Shown: positions 15,888-25,248, counted from the stretch's first letter. The stretch is DNA of 40,246 nucleotides from an uncultured Mediterranea sp. (GCF_902493215.1 NZ_CABUOL010000026.1:1-40246), one strand, 5' to 3'. Numbers and translations are program-made. The notes: generated by a model from the letters alone, not told the origin.

Positions 15888-16757
15888 ATGGAAACAACAG
15901 AACTTTTGAAGAAAGTCCGTCAGATAGAAATCAAGACACGCGGATTGTCCAGCAATATCTTTGCGGGCCAGTATCACTCGGCTTTCAAGGGTAGGGGTAT
16001 GGCCTTTTCCGAAGTACGTGAATATCAGTTTGGCGATGACATACGCGATATCGATTGGAATGTAACGGCCCGCTTCAACAAGCCCTACGTCAAGGTCTTT
16101 GAAGAAGAACGTGAACTGACGGTGATGTTGCTGGTTGACGTTTCCGGTAGTCTGGAATTCGGTACGGTGAAGCAGATGAAGAAAGATATGGTGACAGAAA
16201 TAGCGGCTACGCTGGCTTTTTCGGCCATACAGAACAACGACAAGATCGGGGTGATTTTCTTCTCGGACCGGATAGAGAAGTTTATTCCCCCAAAGAAAGG
16301 ACGTAAACATATCCTATATATAATCCGTGAACTGATAGACTTCCGTGCCGAAAGCCGGCGGACCAATATCCGTGTGGGACTGGAATATCTGACCAATGTC
16401 ATGAAGAGACGTTGTACGGCATTTGTCCTTTCGGATTTCATTGACCAGGAAAGTTTCAAGAATGCCATGACTATAGCCAACCGCAAACACGATGTGGTGG
16501 CCATTCAGGTATACGACCGGCGCGTGGAAGAACTTCCGGCTATCGGACTGATGAAGATAAAGGATGCCGAAACGGGACATGAGCAGTGGATAGACACTTC
16601 GTCCAGAGCCGTGAGGAAAGCTCACCACGACTGGTGGGTGGAGAAACAGAGCGAGCTGGCCGAGGTGTTCACAAAGAGCAATGTAGACAATGTATCCGTA
16701 CGTACGGATCAGGATTATGTAAAGGCGTTGATGTCGCTCTTTGCCCAAAGAAGCTGA
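15888..16757 (+). CDS. DUF58 / vWA-like protein of the bat operon
   Basis: The product has 289 residues from ATG 15888; a TTG two codons earlier is less likely. It carries the DUF58 signature (SGQYHSAFKGRGMAFSEVREYQFGDDIRDIDWNVTAR pattern) and a vWA-like metal-site motif DVSGS (VDVSGSLEFG). It has no membrane span and should be cytoplasmic. It probably interacts with the MoxR ATPase and the membrane-bound BatA/BatB. The molecular function is not established. Confidence 0.92.
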   Translation: METTELLKKVRQIEIKTRGLSSNIFAGQYHSAFKGRGMAFSEVREYQFGDDIRDIDWNVTARFNKPYVKVFEEERELTVMLLVDVSGSLEFGTVKQMKKDMVTEIAATLAFSAIQNNDKIGVIFFSDRIEKFIPPKKGRKHILYIIRELIDFRAESRRTNIRVGLEYLTNVMKRRCTAFVLSDFIDQESFKNAMTIANRKHDVVAIQVYDRRVEELPAIGLMKIKDAETGHEQWIDTSSRAVRKAHHDWWVEKQSELAEVFTKSNVDNVSVRTDQDYVKALMSLFAQRS

Positions 16758-16789
16758 CATTTGTAGTTTACTTTGTAAAAAATAAGTTG

Positions 16790-17863
16790 ATGAAAAAATA
16801 TTTGCTTTCTATAGTTTTTGCCTTGGCACTTGTGGGAAAAGGGCATGCGCAATCTGTCACAGTGGATGCGAGCATTGATTCGCTTCAGATTCTGATTGGC
16901 GAACAGGCAAAAATAAAGTTGGAAGTGTCGCTCGACGCCAATAAACGGGCTATCTTTCCGGCTTTTAAGGATACGATTGTGCGGGGAGTGGAGATTGTAG
17001 ACATTGCCAAACCCGACACGCAGCTGCTGAACGACGGAAAACGGGCGCTGATTACTCAGGAGTATACGGTGACTTCGTTCGACTCGGCACTCTATTATCT
17101 GCCTCCTATGGAAGTGACGGTAGACAACCGTGCATACCGTTCGAAGGCGCTGGCGCTCAAGGTCTATTCCGTGCCGGTAGATACGCTGCATCCCGACCAG
17201 TTTTTCGGACCGAAGACCATTATGAAGGCTCCATTTGCCTGGAAAGACTGGTACCTGTTCATCGCATGTGTGTTGCTGCTGGCTCCGTTCCTGTTGGCAG
17301 CCATCTATCTGATAAAACGCATTCGGGACAATAAGCCCATCATACGCAAGGTGAAGGTTGAGCCGAAACTTCCGCCCCATCAGGTGGCCATGAATGCAAT
17401 AGAGCGGATCAAGCAAGAAAAAGTATGGCAGAAAGGACAACCGAAGGAGTATTACACTGAACTGACTGATGCTCTCCGTACCTATATCAAGGAACGTTTC
17501 GGATTCAATGCTCTAGAAATGACTTCTTCGGAAATTATCGAGCATCTGCTGGAAACGAACGATAAAGAAGCGCTTGCAGACCTGCGCGAACTGTTCCTGA
17601 CGGCAGACCTCGTGAAATTTGCCAAGCATAATCCGATGATGAACGAGAATGATGCCAATCTGCTCAATGCCATTGACTTCATCAACGAGACCAAGGAAAA
17701 AGAAGATGAAAATGCCAAACCGCAGCCGACAGAGATTACGATTGTCGAGAAGCGTTCGCTGCAGACCAAACTGCTGTTGGGAGCCGGAGCGGCGGTTATG
17801 GCCGTTGCATTTGTCTGGGCGTTGGTTTATATATGTAAGGAGTTGTATAATTACTTTGCTTAA
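16790..17863 (+). CDS. DUF4381-like membrane protein of the bat operon
   Basis: I take ATG 16790 as the start (357 residues), because it gives a clean signal peptide (MKKYLLSIVFALALVGKGHA, cleaved before Q21). Upstream in-frame codons only overlap the DUF58 gene. A periplasmic beta-rich domain (about 22-145) is followed by a span at 155-175 and a cytoplasmic helical region resembling DUF4381 (HQVAMNAIERIKQEKVWQKGQ..., YYTELTDALRTYIKERFG). A second span lies near the C-terminus. The C-terminal helical module recurs in BatD, which suggests a related role in the complex. Confidence 0.85.
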   Translation: MKKYLLSIVFALALVGKGHAQSVTVDASIDSLQILIGEQAKIKLEVSLDANKRAIFPAFKDTIVRGVEIVDIAKPDTQLLNDGKRALITQEYTVTSFDSALYYLPPMEVTVDNRAYRSKALALKVYSVPVDTLHPDQFFGPKTIMKAPFAWKDWYLFIACVLLLAPFLLAAIYLIKRIRDNKPIIRKVKVEPKLPPHQVAMNAIERIKQEKVWQKGQPKEYYTELTDALRTYIKERFGFNALEMTSSEIIEHLLETNDKEALADLRELFLTADLVKFAKHNPMMNENDANLLNAIDFINETKEKEDENAKPQPTEITIVEKRSLQTKLLLGAGAAVMAVAFVWALVYICKELYNYFA

Positions 17864-17875
17864 AATGTAGAGACC

Positions 17876-18859
17876 ATGGTTTTCGCTAATATTGAATATT
17901 TGTTTTTACTGCTGTTGCTTATACCTTATATTGTATGGTATATCATGAAGCGCAGGAACAACGAGGCTACTCTTCAGATTTCTGACGCACGTGTCTATGC
18001 CCATACTCCCAAAAGCTATAAGAACTATCTGCTGCATGCTCCGTTTGTGTTGCGTATCGCCAGTCTGATATTGATTATTCTGGTTTTGGCACGTCCTCAG
18101 ACTACGGACAGCTGGCAGAACAGCGAGATAGAAGGTATCGACATCATGATGGCTATCGACGTGTCGACCAGTATGCTGGCCGAAGACCTGAAACCCAATC
18201 GTCTGGAAGCAGCCAAGGATGTCGCTGCCCAATTTATCAACGGACGTCCCAATGACAATATCGGTATCACGCTGTTTGCAGGCGAGAGTTTTACGCAGTG
18301 TCCGTTGACAGTCGATCATGCGGTGTTGCTGAATCTGATAAAGGACATCAAGTGTGGTGTAATCGAGGACGGTACAGCTGTGGGTATGGGTATTGCCAAT
18401 GCTGTGACCCGTCTGAAAGACAGCAAGGCCAAGTCGAAAGTCATCATTCTGCTTACCGACGGTACGAACAACCGGGGAGACATATCGCCGCTGACGGCGG
18501 CCGAGATTGCCAAAAGTTTCGGTATCCGTGTCTATACCATCGGAGTGGGAACGAATGGTATGGCTCCCTATCCATATCCGGTAGGAGGAACGGTGCAGTA
18601 TGTGAACATGCCGGTGGAAATTGACGAAAAGACGTTGACACAGATAGCCGGTACAACCGAAGGAAACTACTTCCGTGCAACCAGTAATTCCAAGCTGAAA
18701 GAAGTATATGAGGAAATCGACAAGCTGGAGAAGACCAAGCTGAACGTGAAGGAGTACAGCAAGCGTCAGGAAGAATACCGCTGGTTCGCATTGGCGGCTT
18801 TCTTGTGCGTATTGCTGGAAGTGCTGCTGCGCAACACGATTCTGAAGAAGATTCCTTGA
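17876..18859 (+). CDS. batA: BatA, vWA-domain membrane protein
   Basis: The 327 residues comprise two N-terminal membrane spans (about 8-24 and 55-73), a cytoplasmic or periplasmic vWA domain, and a C-terminal span (about 300-320). The metal-ion-dependent adhesion site is complete in its first motif, DVSTS (AIDVSTSMLAEDLKPNRL), with LTDGTNNRGD supplying the later Asp. The start is 12 bp after the preceding gene. BatA and BatB are paralogues and probably assemble together. Confidence 0.93.
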   Translation: MVFANIEYLFLLLLLIPYIVWYIMKRRNNEATLQISDARVYAHTPKSYKNYLLHAPFVLRIASLILIILVLARPQTTDSWQNSEIEGIDIMMAIDVSTSMLAEDLKPNRLEAAKDVAAQFINGRPNDNIGITLFAGESFTQCPLTVDHAVLLNLIKDIKCGVIEDGTAVGMGIANAVTRLKDSKAKSKVIILLTDGTNNRGDISPLTAAEIAKSFGIRVYTIGVGTNGMAPYPYPVGGTVQYVNMPVEIDEKTLTQIAGTTEGNYFRATSNSKLKEVYEEIDKLEKTKLNVKEYSKRQEEYRWFALAAFLCVLLEVLLRNTILKKIP

Positions 18860-18902
18860 CGAAAAAGAAATGAAAGAATAGTACTTAAAGTAATTAAGAG
18901 AT

Positions 18903-19940
18903 ATGTTTCGATTTGAAGAACCTGCATATTTGTACTTGTTGTTATTGCTGCCCGTGTTGGCTGCATTCTACTTGTACTCCAATTATCGGAGGCGGAAAGC
19001 TATCCGAAAGTTCGGCGATCCGGAGCTGATGGCTTGCCTGATGCCGGATGTGTCCAAGTATCGTCCTGATGTAAAGTTCTGGATTGTTTTGGCAGCCATC
19101 GGACTTTTTGCCGTTCTGCTGGCCCGTCCGCAGTTCGGTTCGAAGCTCGAGACGGTGAAAAGGCAGGGAGTGGAAGTTATGATTGCGTTGGATATCTCGA
19201 ACTCCATGCTGGCGCAGGATGTACAGCCCAGTCGTCTGGAAAAGGCCAAACGGTTGGTAGGAAGATTGGTGGACAAAATGCAGAACGACAAAGTGGGTAT
19301 GATTGTTTTTGCCGGGGATGCTTTTACCCAGTTGCCCATTACGAGCGATTATATTTCGGCCAAGATGTTTCTGGAGACCATCGATCCTTCCCTGATTTCC
19401 AAACAGGGTACGGCTATCGGGGCAGCGCTCGATTTGGCGACAAGGAGTTTTACTCCTCAGGAAGGTGTGGGGCGCACGGTTATCGTGATTACGGACGGTG
19501 AGAACCATGAAGGCGGTGCAGTGGAAGCCGCCAAGGCCGCTGCCGAAAAAGGAATACAGGTCAATGTGTTGGGAGTAGGTTTGCCCGACGGGGCGCCGAT
19601 ACCGGTGGAAGGTACCAACGACTATCGTCGCGACCGTGAAGGCAATGTCATCGTTACCCGTCTGAACGAACAGATGTGTCAGGAGATAGCCAAGAATGGA
19701 AATGGTATCTATGTGCGTGTCGATAATACCAACAATGCCCAAAAAGCTATCAGCAGCGAAATAGACAAAATGGCCAAGGCCGATGTGGAAACCAAGGTCT
19801 ATACGGAGTTCAATGAACAGTTTCAGGCCGTTGCCTGGATCATTCTGATTCTGTTGTTGGCCGAAATGCTGATTCTGGAACGCAAGAATCCGCTGTTCCG
19901 CAACATACATTTATTTTCCAATAAGAAAAAGGAGCAATGA
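18903..19940 (+). CDS. batB: BatB, vWA-domain membrane protein
   Basis: This 345-residue paralogue of BatA has the same plan: N-terminal spans (YLYLLLLLPVLAAFYLY and FWIVLAAIGLFAVLLA), a vWA domain with DISNS (ALDISNSMLAQDVQPSRL) and TDGENHEGG, and a C-terminal span (AVAWIILILLLAEMLIL). Its stop overlaps the batC start (ATGA at 19937-19940), which points to coupled translation. Confidence 0.93.
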   Translation: MFRFEEPAYLYLLLLLPVLAAFYLYSNYRRRKAIRKFGDPELMACLMPDVSKYRPDVKFWIVLAAIGLFAVLLARPQFGSKLETVKRQGVEVMIALDISNSMLAQDVQPSRLEKAKRLVGRLVDKMQNDKVGMIVFAGDAFTQLPITSDYISAKMFLETIDPSLISKQGTAIGAALDLATRSFTPQEGVGRTVIVITDGENHEGGAVEAAKAAAEKGIQVNVLGVGLPDGAPIPVEGTNDYRRDREGNVIVTRLNEQMCQEIAKNGNGIYVRVDNTNNAQKAISSEIDKMAKADVETKVYTEFNEQFQAVAWIILILLLAEMLILERKNPLFRNIHLFSNKKKEQ

Positions 19941-20650
19941 GAATGAGTATGTCATATAAATACATAGGTGTATGCTGCCTGTTGGCTGTTGCTACAGCAG
20001 TACAGGCGCAAAAGGCCGAACGCGACCTCATACGGAAAGGAAACCGGCTTTATAACGATAGTGTATATGTGGATGCGGAGGTCAATTACAGGAAGGCGTT
20101 GGAGGTGAATCCGAAGTCTACGGTATCCATGTATAATCTGGCCAATACGTTGATGCAGCAGAACAAGCTGCAGGAAGCCATGGAACAATATGCAGGCGCG
20201 GCCAAAGTGGAAAAGGAAAAGCCTAATCTGGCTCAAATATACCATAATATGGGAGTAATCTTCCAATCGCAAAAAGACTATGCCAAGGCTGTGGAGGCCT
20301 ATAAGGAGTCGTTGCGAAACAATCCGAAAGATGATGAAACCCGCTATAACCTGGCTTTGGCACAGAAATTGTTGAAAGACCAGCAGCAGGATCAGCAGAA
20401 TCAGGATCAGAATCAGCAGAACCAACAGAAACAGGAGGAGAAGCAAGACCAGCAACAAAACCAGCAGCAGAACCAGAACAACGACCAGCAACAGGAACCG
20501 CCCCAGCAGCAGAAACAGGATAACCAAATGTCGAAGGAAAATGCCGAACAATTGCTGAATTCTGTCATGCGGGACGAAAAGGATGTGCAGGACAAAGTGA
20601 AGAAACAACAGCAGGTTATCAAGGGTAACCGGTTGGAGAAAGATTGGTAA
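19937..20650 (+). CDS. batC: BatC, TPR protein with glutamine-rich tail
   Basis: An N-terminal signal sequence (about residues 1-26, ending VQAQ) is followed by three TPR-like repeats (about 28-140; NYRKALEVNPKSTVSMYNLANTLM, IYHNMGVIFQSQKDYAKAVEAYKESLRNNP). From about 143 to 195 the chain is almost entirely Gln/Asp/Asn. It ends with a conserved-looking helix (MSKENAEQLLNSVMRDEKDVQDKVKK). It should be periplasmic. The Q/N tract is a low-complexity repeat at the DNA level (cag/aac-rich, about 20380-20525) and may vary in length between strains. Confidence 0.9.
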   Translation: MRMSMSYKYIGVCCLLAVATAVQAQKAERDLIRKGNRLYNDSVYVDAEVNYRKALEVNPKSTVSMYNLANTLMQQNKLQEAMEQYAGAAKVEKEKPNLAQIYHNMGVIFQSQKDYAKAVEAYKESLRNNPKDDETRYNLALAQKLLKDQQQDQQNQDQNQQNQQKQEEKQDQQQNQQQNQNNDQQQEPPQQQKQDNQMSKENAEQLLNSVMRDEKDVQDKVKKQQQVIKGNRLEKDW

Positions 20651-20671
20651 ACTAAAAACAATAAGTAATAT

Positions 20672-22492
20672 ATGAGAAAAATAGTTTTCTTATGGATAGC
20701 GTTGCTTGCCTTTGCCACGCAAATGTGTGCCGACGACAAGGTGACTTTCACCGCATCGGCGCCTGATGCAGTGGCTGTCGGCGATCAGTTCAGGCTATCT
20801 TACACTGTAAATACGCAGAAGGTGAAGGATTTCCGGGCACCTTCCATCAAGGGATTTGACGTATTGATGGGGCCCACCCGTTCGTATAGTATGCAGAGCA
20901 TTAACGGAAATACGACGGAAAGTCTGACTTTCACCTATATCCTGTTGGCTCAGAAAGAGGGAGAATATACCATTCCCGGAGCTACCATTACGGCTAACGG
21001 CGACCAGATGTTGTCCAACTCGGTGAAGATTAAGGTATTGCCTGCTGATAAAGCGGGAAGTTCGCAGAACGGAGGCGGGCAGAGTACAGGCCGAAGCAGT
21101 TCGTCGGGAACGTCCATTTCGAACAGCGATTTGTTCATTACAGCTACGGCCAGCAAAACTTCTGTTTACGAACAAGAAGCTATTCTGTTGACCTATAAAA
21201 TCTATACAGTTGTAGATTTGCGTGGGTTCGACAACGTAAAACTGCCTGATTTCAAGGGATTTCATTCACAAGAAGTGGAGCTCCCCAACGACCGTCGCTG
21301 GGGGTTGGAGCACTACAAAGGGCGGAACTATCATTCAACCGTCTATCGTCAGTTTGTACTCTTCCCGCAACAGTCGGGTAAGCTGACTATTGATGTAGCC
21401 CGTTTCGATGCTTCGGTTGAGAAGATGGAGGCCATAGACGATCCGTTTGAAGCTTTCTTTAACGGTGGAGCGGGTGCTATCCAGATTAAGAAAACATTGA
21501 TGACACCCAAACTGACTATCGATGTCAAGCCGCTTCCTGCTGGAAAACCGGCTGATTTCAGCGGAGGAGTAGGGGAATTCAACATCTCTTCCAGCATCAA
21601 CAGTACAAAGGTGAAGACTAACGACGCCATCACAATCAAGGTCGTCATTTCGGGAACCGGTAATTTGAAGCTGGTATCCGAGCCTGAAGTGAAGTTCCCG
21701 GAAGATTTTGAAGTATATGATCCGAAAGTGGACAGCAAGTTCCGTCTGACCAATGCAGGACTTTCAGGAAATAAAGTAATTGAGTATCTGGCTATTCCAC
21801 GCAATGCGGGAACTTATAAGATTCCTTCCATCAAGTTCAGTTATTTCGACATCAAATCGCGTTCGTACAAGACGCTGACTACCGAAGAATATACCGTGCA
21901 GGTAGAAAAAGGTGCCGGAAATGCTACTCAGACCATTGCCAACTTTACCAATAAGGAAGACCTGAAAGTGCTGAACGAGGATATCCGTTTCATCAAGCAG
22001 AACGATGTGAAACTCTCGCCCAAGGGTGAATATTTCTTCGGTTCGATGACTTATTGGTTGTTCTATATCGTACCGGGGCTGTTGTTCGTAGGTTGTTTTG
22101 TTGCTTATCGCAAGCAGATAGCTGCCAATGCCAATGTTGCGAAAGTACGTACGAAGAAAGCGAACAAGGTAGCGGTAAAACGTATGAAACTTGCAGGCAA
22201 ATTATTGGCGTCCAACCAGAAGGATGCGTTCTATGATGAAGTACTGAAAGCTTTGTGGGGCTATATCAGCGACAAGCTGAGTATTCCGGTTTCCAAGCTG
22301 TCGAAAGATAATATTGAAGAGGAACTTAGGAAATATGGTGTAGCCGAGGAGCTGATACAAGAGTTCCTGAATGCTCTGAACAGCTGTGAGTTTGCCCGCT
22401 TTGCTCCTGGTGACGCCAATCAGGCAATGGACAAGGTATATACCGAGTCATTCGAGGTAATCAGTAAAATGGAAAATTCTATCAAACATTAA
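20672..22492 (+). CDS. batD: BatD, oxygen-tolerance family membrane protein
   Basis: The 606 residues begin with a signal peptide (MRKIVFLWIALLAFATQMCA) and contain several beta-sandwich domains typical of BatD: VTFTASAPDAVAVGDQFRLSYTV, then SDLFITATASKTSVYEQEAILLTYKIYT, then GVGEFNISSSINSTKVKTNDAITIKVVISGTGN. A single membrane span lies near residue 455 (YWLFYIVPGLLFVGCFVAY). A cytoplasmic helical domain follows (KALWGYISDKLSIPVSKLSKDNIEEEL), similar to the C-terminus of the DUF4381-like protein upstream. It follows batC after 21 bp. Confidence 0.92.
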   Translation: MRKIVFLWIALLAFATQMCADDKVTFTASAPDAVAVGDQFRLSYTVNTQKVKDFRAPSIKGFDVLMGPTRSYSMQSINGNTTESLTFTYILLAQKEGEYTIPGATITANGDQMLSNSVKIKVLPADKAGSSQNGGGQSTGRSSSSGTSISNSDLFITATASKTSVYEQEAILLTYKIYTVVDLRGFDNVKLPDFKGFHSQEVELPNDRRWGLEHYKGRNYHSTVYRQFVLFPQQSGKLTIDVARFDASVEKMEAIDDPFEAFFNGGAGAIQIKKTLMTPKLTIDVKPLPAGKPADFSGGVGEFNISSSINSTKVKTNDAITIKVVISGTGNLKLVSEPEVKFPEDFEVYDPKVDSKFRLTNAGLSGNKVIEYLAIPRNAGTYKIPSIKFSYFDIKSRSYKTLTTEEYTVQVEKGAGNATQTIANFTNKEDLKVLNEDIRFIKQNDVKLSPKGEYFFGSMTYWLFYIVPGLLFVGCFVAYRKQIAANANVAKVRTKKANKVAVKRMKLAGKLLASNQKDAFYDEVLKALWGYISDKLSIPVSKLSKDNIEEELRKYGVAEELIQEFLNALNSCEFARFAPGDANQAMDKVYTESFEVISKMENSIKH

Positions 22493-22507
22493 GAAAACGT
22501 ACGCGAT

Positions 22508-23344
22508 ATGAAAAAGATATGGTCATTAACCCTTCTCCTGCTGGTATCGGTTGCAATATGGGCACAGGAAGCTGTTTCGGATAGTGTGGCAACGACAGAA
22601 ACGGATACTTTGATTGCCGATAAGTCGGAATTTTCCGCAGCCAAGCAAGTGGGCAATGCTACCAAGGCTGAAGCCGACAGTGCCTACATCCGCAATGACT
22701 TTGCGGCCGCCATCCAGATATATGAAAATCTGCTTCAGCAGGGAGAGTCTGCCGAAGTATATTATAATTTGGGCAACAGCTACTACAAAACGGATGATAT
22801 TGCTCGCGCTATCCTTAATTATGAGCGTGCTTTGCTGCTGAGTCCGGGTAATGCGGATATACGAGCCAATCTGGAGATAGCCCGTTCCAAGACTGTAGAC
22901 AAGGTAGAACCTGTTCCCGAAATATTTTTTGTGACGTGGATCAAATCGCTGATAAACAGCCAAAGTTCTGATGCATGGGCACGGACTGCCATTGTGTTCT
23001 TTTTGCTCTTGCTTGTATCATTTTCGGTCTTCTTATTCACTCGTCAGCTGAAGTGGAAGAAGGTCGGATTTGCAGGTAGTATTCTCTTTCTGATCGTAGT
23101 TATCGTTGCCAACGTGTTTGCTTCTACGCAGAAAAGCTATTTGACTGACCGGAAAGATGCTATTATTCTTTCACCCAGTGTGACGGTACGCAGTACGCCT
23201 AGTGAAAGCGGAACCAGCTTGTTCGTGCTGCATGAAGGTAGGAAGGTTGAAATCAAGGATGGCAGTATGCGCGAGTGGAAGGAAATCCGTCTGGAAGACG
23301 GTAAAGTAGGGTGGGTACCTGCCACAGTTGTAGAAGTAATCTGA
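22508..23344 (+). CDS. batE: BatE, TPR protein with two membrane spans and SH3-like domain
   Basis: The 278 residues show a signal peptide (MKKIWSLTLLLLVSVAIWAQ), TPR repeats (about 55-125; YYNLGNSYYKTDDIARAILNYERALLLSPGNADIRANL), two adjacent membrane spans (about 158-205) and a C-terminal bacterial SH3 domain (VTVRSTPSESGTSLFVLHEGRKVEI..., GKVGWVPATVVEVI). The SH3 domain would face the periplasm. This is the last gene of the bat operon; a strong terminator follows 32 bp later. Confidence 0.92.
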   Translation: MKKIWSLTLLLLVSVAIWAQEAVSDSVATTETDTLIADKSEFSAAKQVGNATKAEADSAYIRNDFAAAIQIYENLLQQGESAEVYYNLGNSYYKTDDIARAILNYERALLLSPGNADIRANLEIARSKTVDKVEPVPEIFFVTWIKSLINSQSSDAWARTAIVFFLLLLVSFSVFLFTRQLKWKKVGFAGSILFLIVVIVANVFASTQKSYLTDRKDAIILSPSVTVRSTPSESGTSLFVLHEGRKVEIKDGSMREWKEIRLEDGKVGWVPATVVEVI

Positions 23345-23376
23345 TAACGGATTTATTTGATAAAACTCAGGTATGT

Positions 23377-23420
23377 AGTCCAGATTTTCTCTGTAAAGAG
23401 AAAGTCTGGACTTTTATTTT
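23377..23420 (+). terminator. Terminator of the bat operon
   Basis: AGTCCAGA with TTTCTCT at 23377-23391 pairs with AGAGAAAGTCTGGACT at 23397-23412, followed by TTTATTTT. The stem is nearly perfect. Confidence 0.9.
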
Positions 23421-23451
23421 AGACAAAATGATAAAAAAACACGAGAAAAAG

Positions 23452-23482
23452 TTTGTTTTATCTTTTTTTTTCCTTAAGTTTA
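23452..23482 (+). promoter_or_regulatory. Promoter for the small HTH gene
   Basis: TTTG at 23452-23455 is followed after 19 nt by TAAGTTTA at 23475-23482, one base from TAnnTTTG. RNA would begin near 23489, 35 nt before the start codon. Confidence 0.5.
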
Positions 23483-23523
23483 TAGCGTGATAAAAATAAA
23501 ACAGAGTATTAACCATTAAGTTT

Positions 23524-23805
23524 ATGAATATGAGAACAATAACTTTTAACGAGTTGCGTAAGATAAAAGACTCTTTACCCACAGGAAGCATGCATAGAAT
23601 CGCCGATGAATTAGGTCTGAGTGTTGACACCGTAAGGAATTTCTTCGGCGGCCATAACTTCAAGGAAGGAAAAAGCGTAGGTATCCATCTGGAGCCAGGA
23701 CCGGACGGCGGACTGGTTATGATTGACGACACAACGGTGCTCGACAGGGCTCTTCAGATATTGGATGAGATTGCCAATGAGAATAAGCAACCTGTAGAAG
23801 CCTGA
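23524..23805 (+). CDS. Small helix-turn-helix DNA-binding protein
   Basis: This 93-residue protein (alternative ATG at 23530) carries a clear helix-turn-helix in its first half: ITFNELRKIKDSLPTGSMHRIADELGLSVDTVRNFFGG, with the recognition helix at SVDTVRNFF. The second half (HLEPGPDGGLVMIDDTTVLDRALQILDEIA) is acidic and probably mediates dimerisation. I recognise it as a conserved Bacteroides family annotated simply as DNA-binding protein, with targets unknown to me. It is monocistronic, with a hairpin downstream. Confidence 0.8.
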   Translation: MNMRTITFNELRKIKDSLPTGSMHRIADELGLSVDTVRNFFGGHNFKEGKSVGIHLEPGPDGGLVMIDDTTVLDRALQILDEIANENKQPVEA

Positions 23806-23814
23806 AGTATATAA

Positions 23815-23855
23815 GTCAGTTCTGACTGTTTACATTGCATTGTTCCGGAACTGAC
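23815..23855. repeat. Short perfect inverted repeat after the HTH gene
   Basis: GTCAGTTC at 23815-23822 and GAACTGAC at 23848-23855 are perfect inverted copies, and CAGTTCTGACTG adds a small palindrome inside the left arm. It may be a hairpin in the 3' UTR or a binding site. The role is unknown. Confidence 0.5.
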
Positions 23856-23870
23856 TGCACAGCTTCCTCA

Positions 23871-23939
23871 AGGCACGGACTACACGGATTTCGCGGATAG
23901 AATAAATCCGTGGCAATCAGTGTAATTCGTGCCTTTTTT
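23871..23939 (+). terminator. Dispersed GGCACGGA hairpin acting as terminator
   Basis: AGGCACGGACTACACGGATT pairs imperfectly with AATC, GTGTA and TTCGTGCCT at 23916-23933, followed by TTTTTT. The left arm repeats an 11-12 bp motif (CACGGAyTACA, CACGGATTTC, GCGGAT). The right arm of the palindrome at 3391-3419 is the same family in inverted orientation. Confidence 0.7.
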
Positions 23940-23979
23940 ATTTTGATATTCCCGTATGAACCGATAAATATAGACAGAT

Positions 23980-25110
23980 ATGGAAGACAAATTAGTAACT
24001 TTGGCTATTCTGACGTATGCTAAAGCACAGATTTTGAAGAATGTGCTCGAAAATGAAGGAATCGAGACCTATATTCATAACATTAACCAGATCCAGCCGG
24101 TGGTCTCATCGGGAGTGCGCGTACGCATCAAGGAAAGTGATTTGCCGCGTGCCTTGGAGATTACAGAAAGTTCAGCCTGGCTTTCAGAAGAAGTGGTAGG
24201 CGGTAAGTCGCCGCGTATACCTTCTGCAAGCAATAAAGTACTGATACCCGTCGATTTTTCCAGTTATTCGCTGAAAGCCTGTGAATTTGGCTTTCGCTTT
24301 GCAGAGAATGTTGGATCCGATGTGGTACTTCTCCACGTATATTTTACGCCAATATATGCTACTTCCTTGCCGTATGGAGATATTTTCAACTACCATCGTG
24401 GAGACGAAGAGAATGTGAAAGGAATATTACAAAGGGTTCATAATGAATTGAATACACTTTCCGAAAAGATAAAGGAGAAGGTTGCATCCGGCGAATTTCC
24501 TGATGTAAAATATACCTGTGTCTTGCGCGAAGGGATACCTGAGGAAGAGATAATTCGCTATTCGAAAGAAATCAGGCCGCGTATCATCATTATGGGGACG
24601 CGTGGTAAGGATCAGAAGGACATTGACTTGATAGGAAGCGTGACTGCTGAGGTCATAGAGCGTGCCCATACGCCGGTGCTTGCTATTCCCGAAAAGACCG
24701 TTATCAGGCAGTTGGCCGAAGCGGAACGCTTTGCATTTATTACCAATTTTGACCAGCGGGATCTCATTGCATTTGATTTGTTGGTTAAGAGTCTGAAAGA
24801 TCTTAAATTCTCCGTATCGTTGATTCATCTGTCTGATACGAAAGATACGTGGAACGAAATCAAGCTGGGTGGCATTAAAGAATATTTCCATAAGCAATAT
24901 CCCGATTTGGAGATTCAGTATGATGTAGTACAGAATGATAATTTTTTGAGTAATTTTGATCAGTATATACAAACGCATCATATTGATGTCATTGCTTTGG
25001 CTTCTTACAAGCGGAATATTTTTTCCAGGCTTTTCAATCCAGGAATTGCCCGAAAGATGATTTTTCATTCCGATACGCCGCTCTTGGTTATTTACGGGCG
25101 TCCATGTTGA
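23980..25110 (+). CDS. DUF2007 domain fused to two universal-stress-protein domains
   Basis: The 376 residues divide into a DUF2007-like putative signal-transducing domain (1-65; LVTLAILTYAKAQILKNVLENEGIETYI), a first UspA domain (about 78-232; KVLIPVDFSSYSLKACEFGFRFA...) and a second, diverged Usp domain (about 243-376). The first Usp domain keeps the ATP-binding pattern G-2x-G-9x-G-S (GTRGKDQKDIDLIGS). The second lacks it (ASYKRNIFSRLFNPG), so only one nucleotide site is expected. It is cytoplasmic. The gene is monocistronic, between two hairpins. Confidence 0.9.
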   Translation: MEDKLVTLAILTYAKAQILKNVLENEGIETYIHNINQIQPVVSSGVRVRIKESDLPRALEITESSAWLSEEVVGGKSPRIPSASNKVLIPVDFSSYSLKACEFGFRFAENVGSDVVLLHVYFTPIYATSLPYGDIFNYHRGDEENVKGILQRVHNELNTLSEKIKEKVASGEFPDVKYTCVLREGIPEEEIIRYSKEIRPRIIIMGTRGKDQKDIDLIGSVTAEVIERAHTPVLAIPEKTVIRQLAEAERFAFITNFDQRDLIAFDLLVKSLKDLKFSVSLIHLSDTKDTWNEIKLGGIKEYFHKQYPDLEIQYDVVQNDNFLSNFDQYIQTHHIDVIALASYKRNIFSRLFNPGIARKMIFHSDTPLLVIYGRPC

Positions 25111-25248
25111 TTCAAACAATCCAAGCAAAACAAATCAATAATCACGATTATGTTTAATATATAAAGCTAGAATATTTATAATAAGCTATTTATGATAGCT
25201 CCACCCTTAATCAGTATAATCAGTAATCAATGCTAGAAAAAATAAGAG

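Noticed and set aside
16586..16789. N-terminal extension of the DUF4381-like gene
   Set aside because: It overlaps the DUF58 gene in another frame and would bury a clear signal peptide that begins at 16790.
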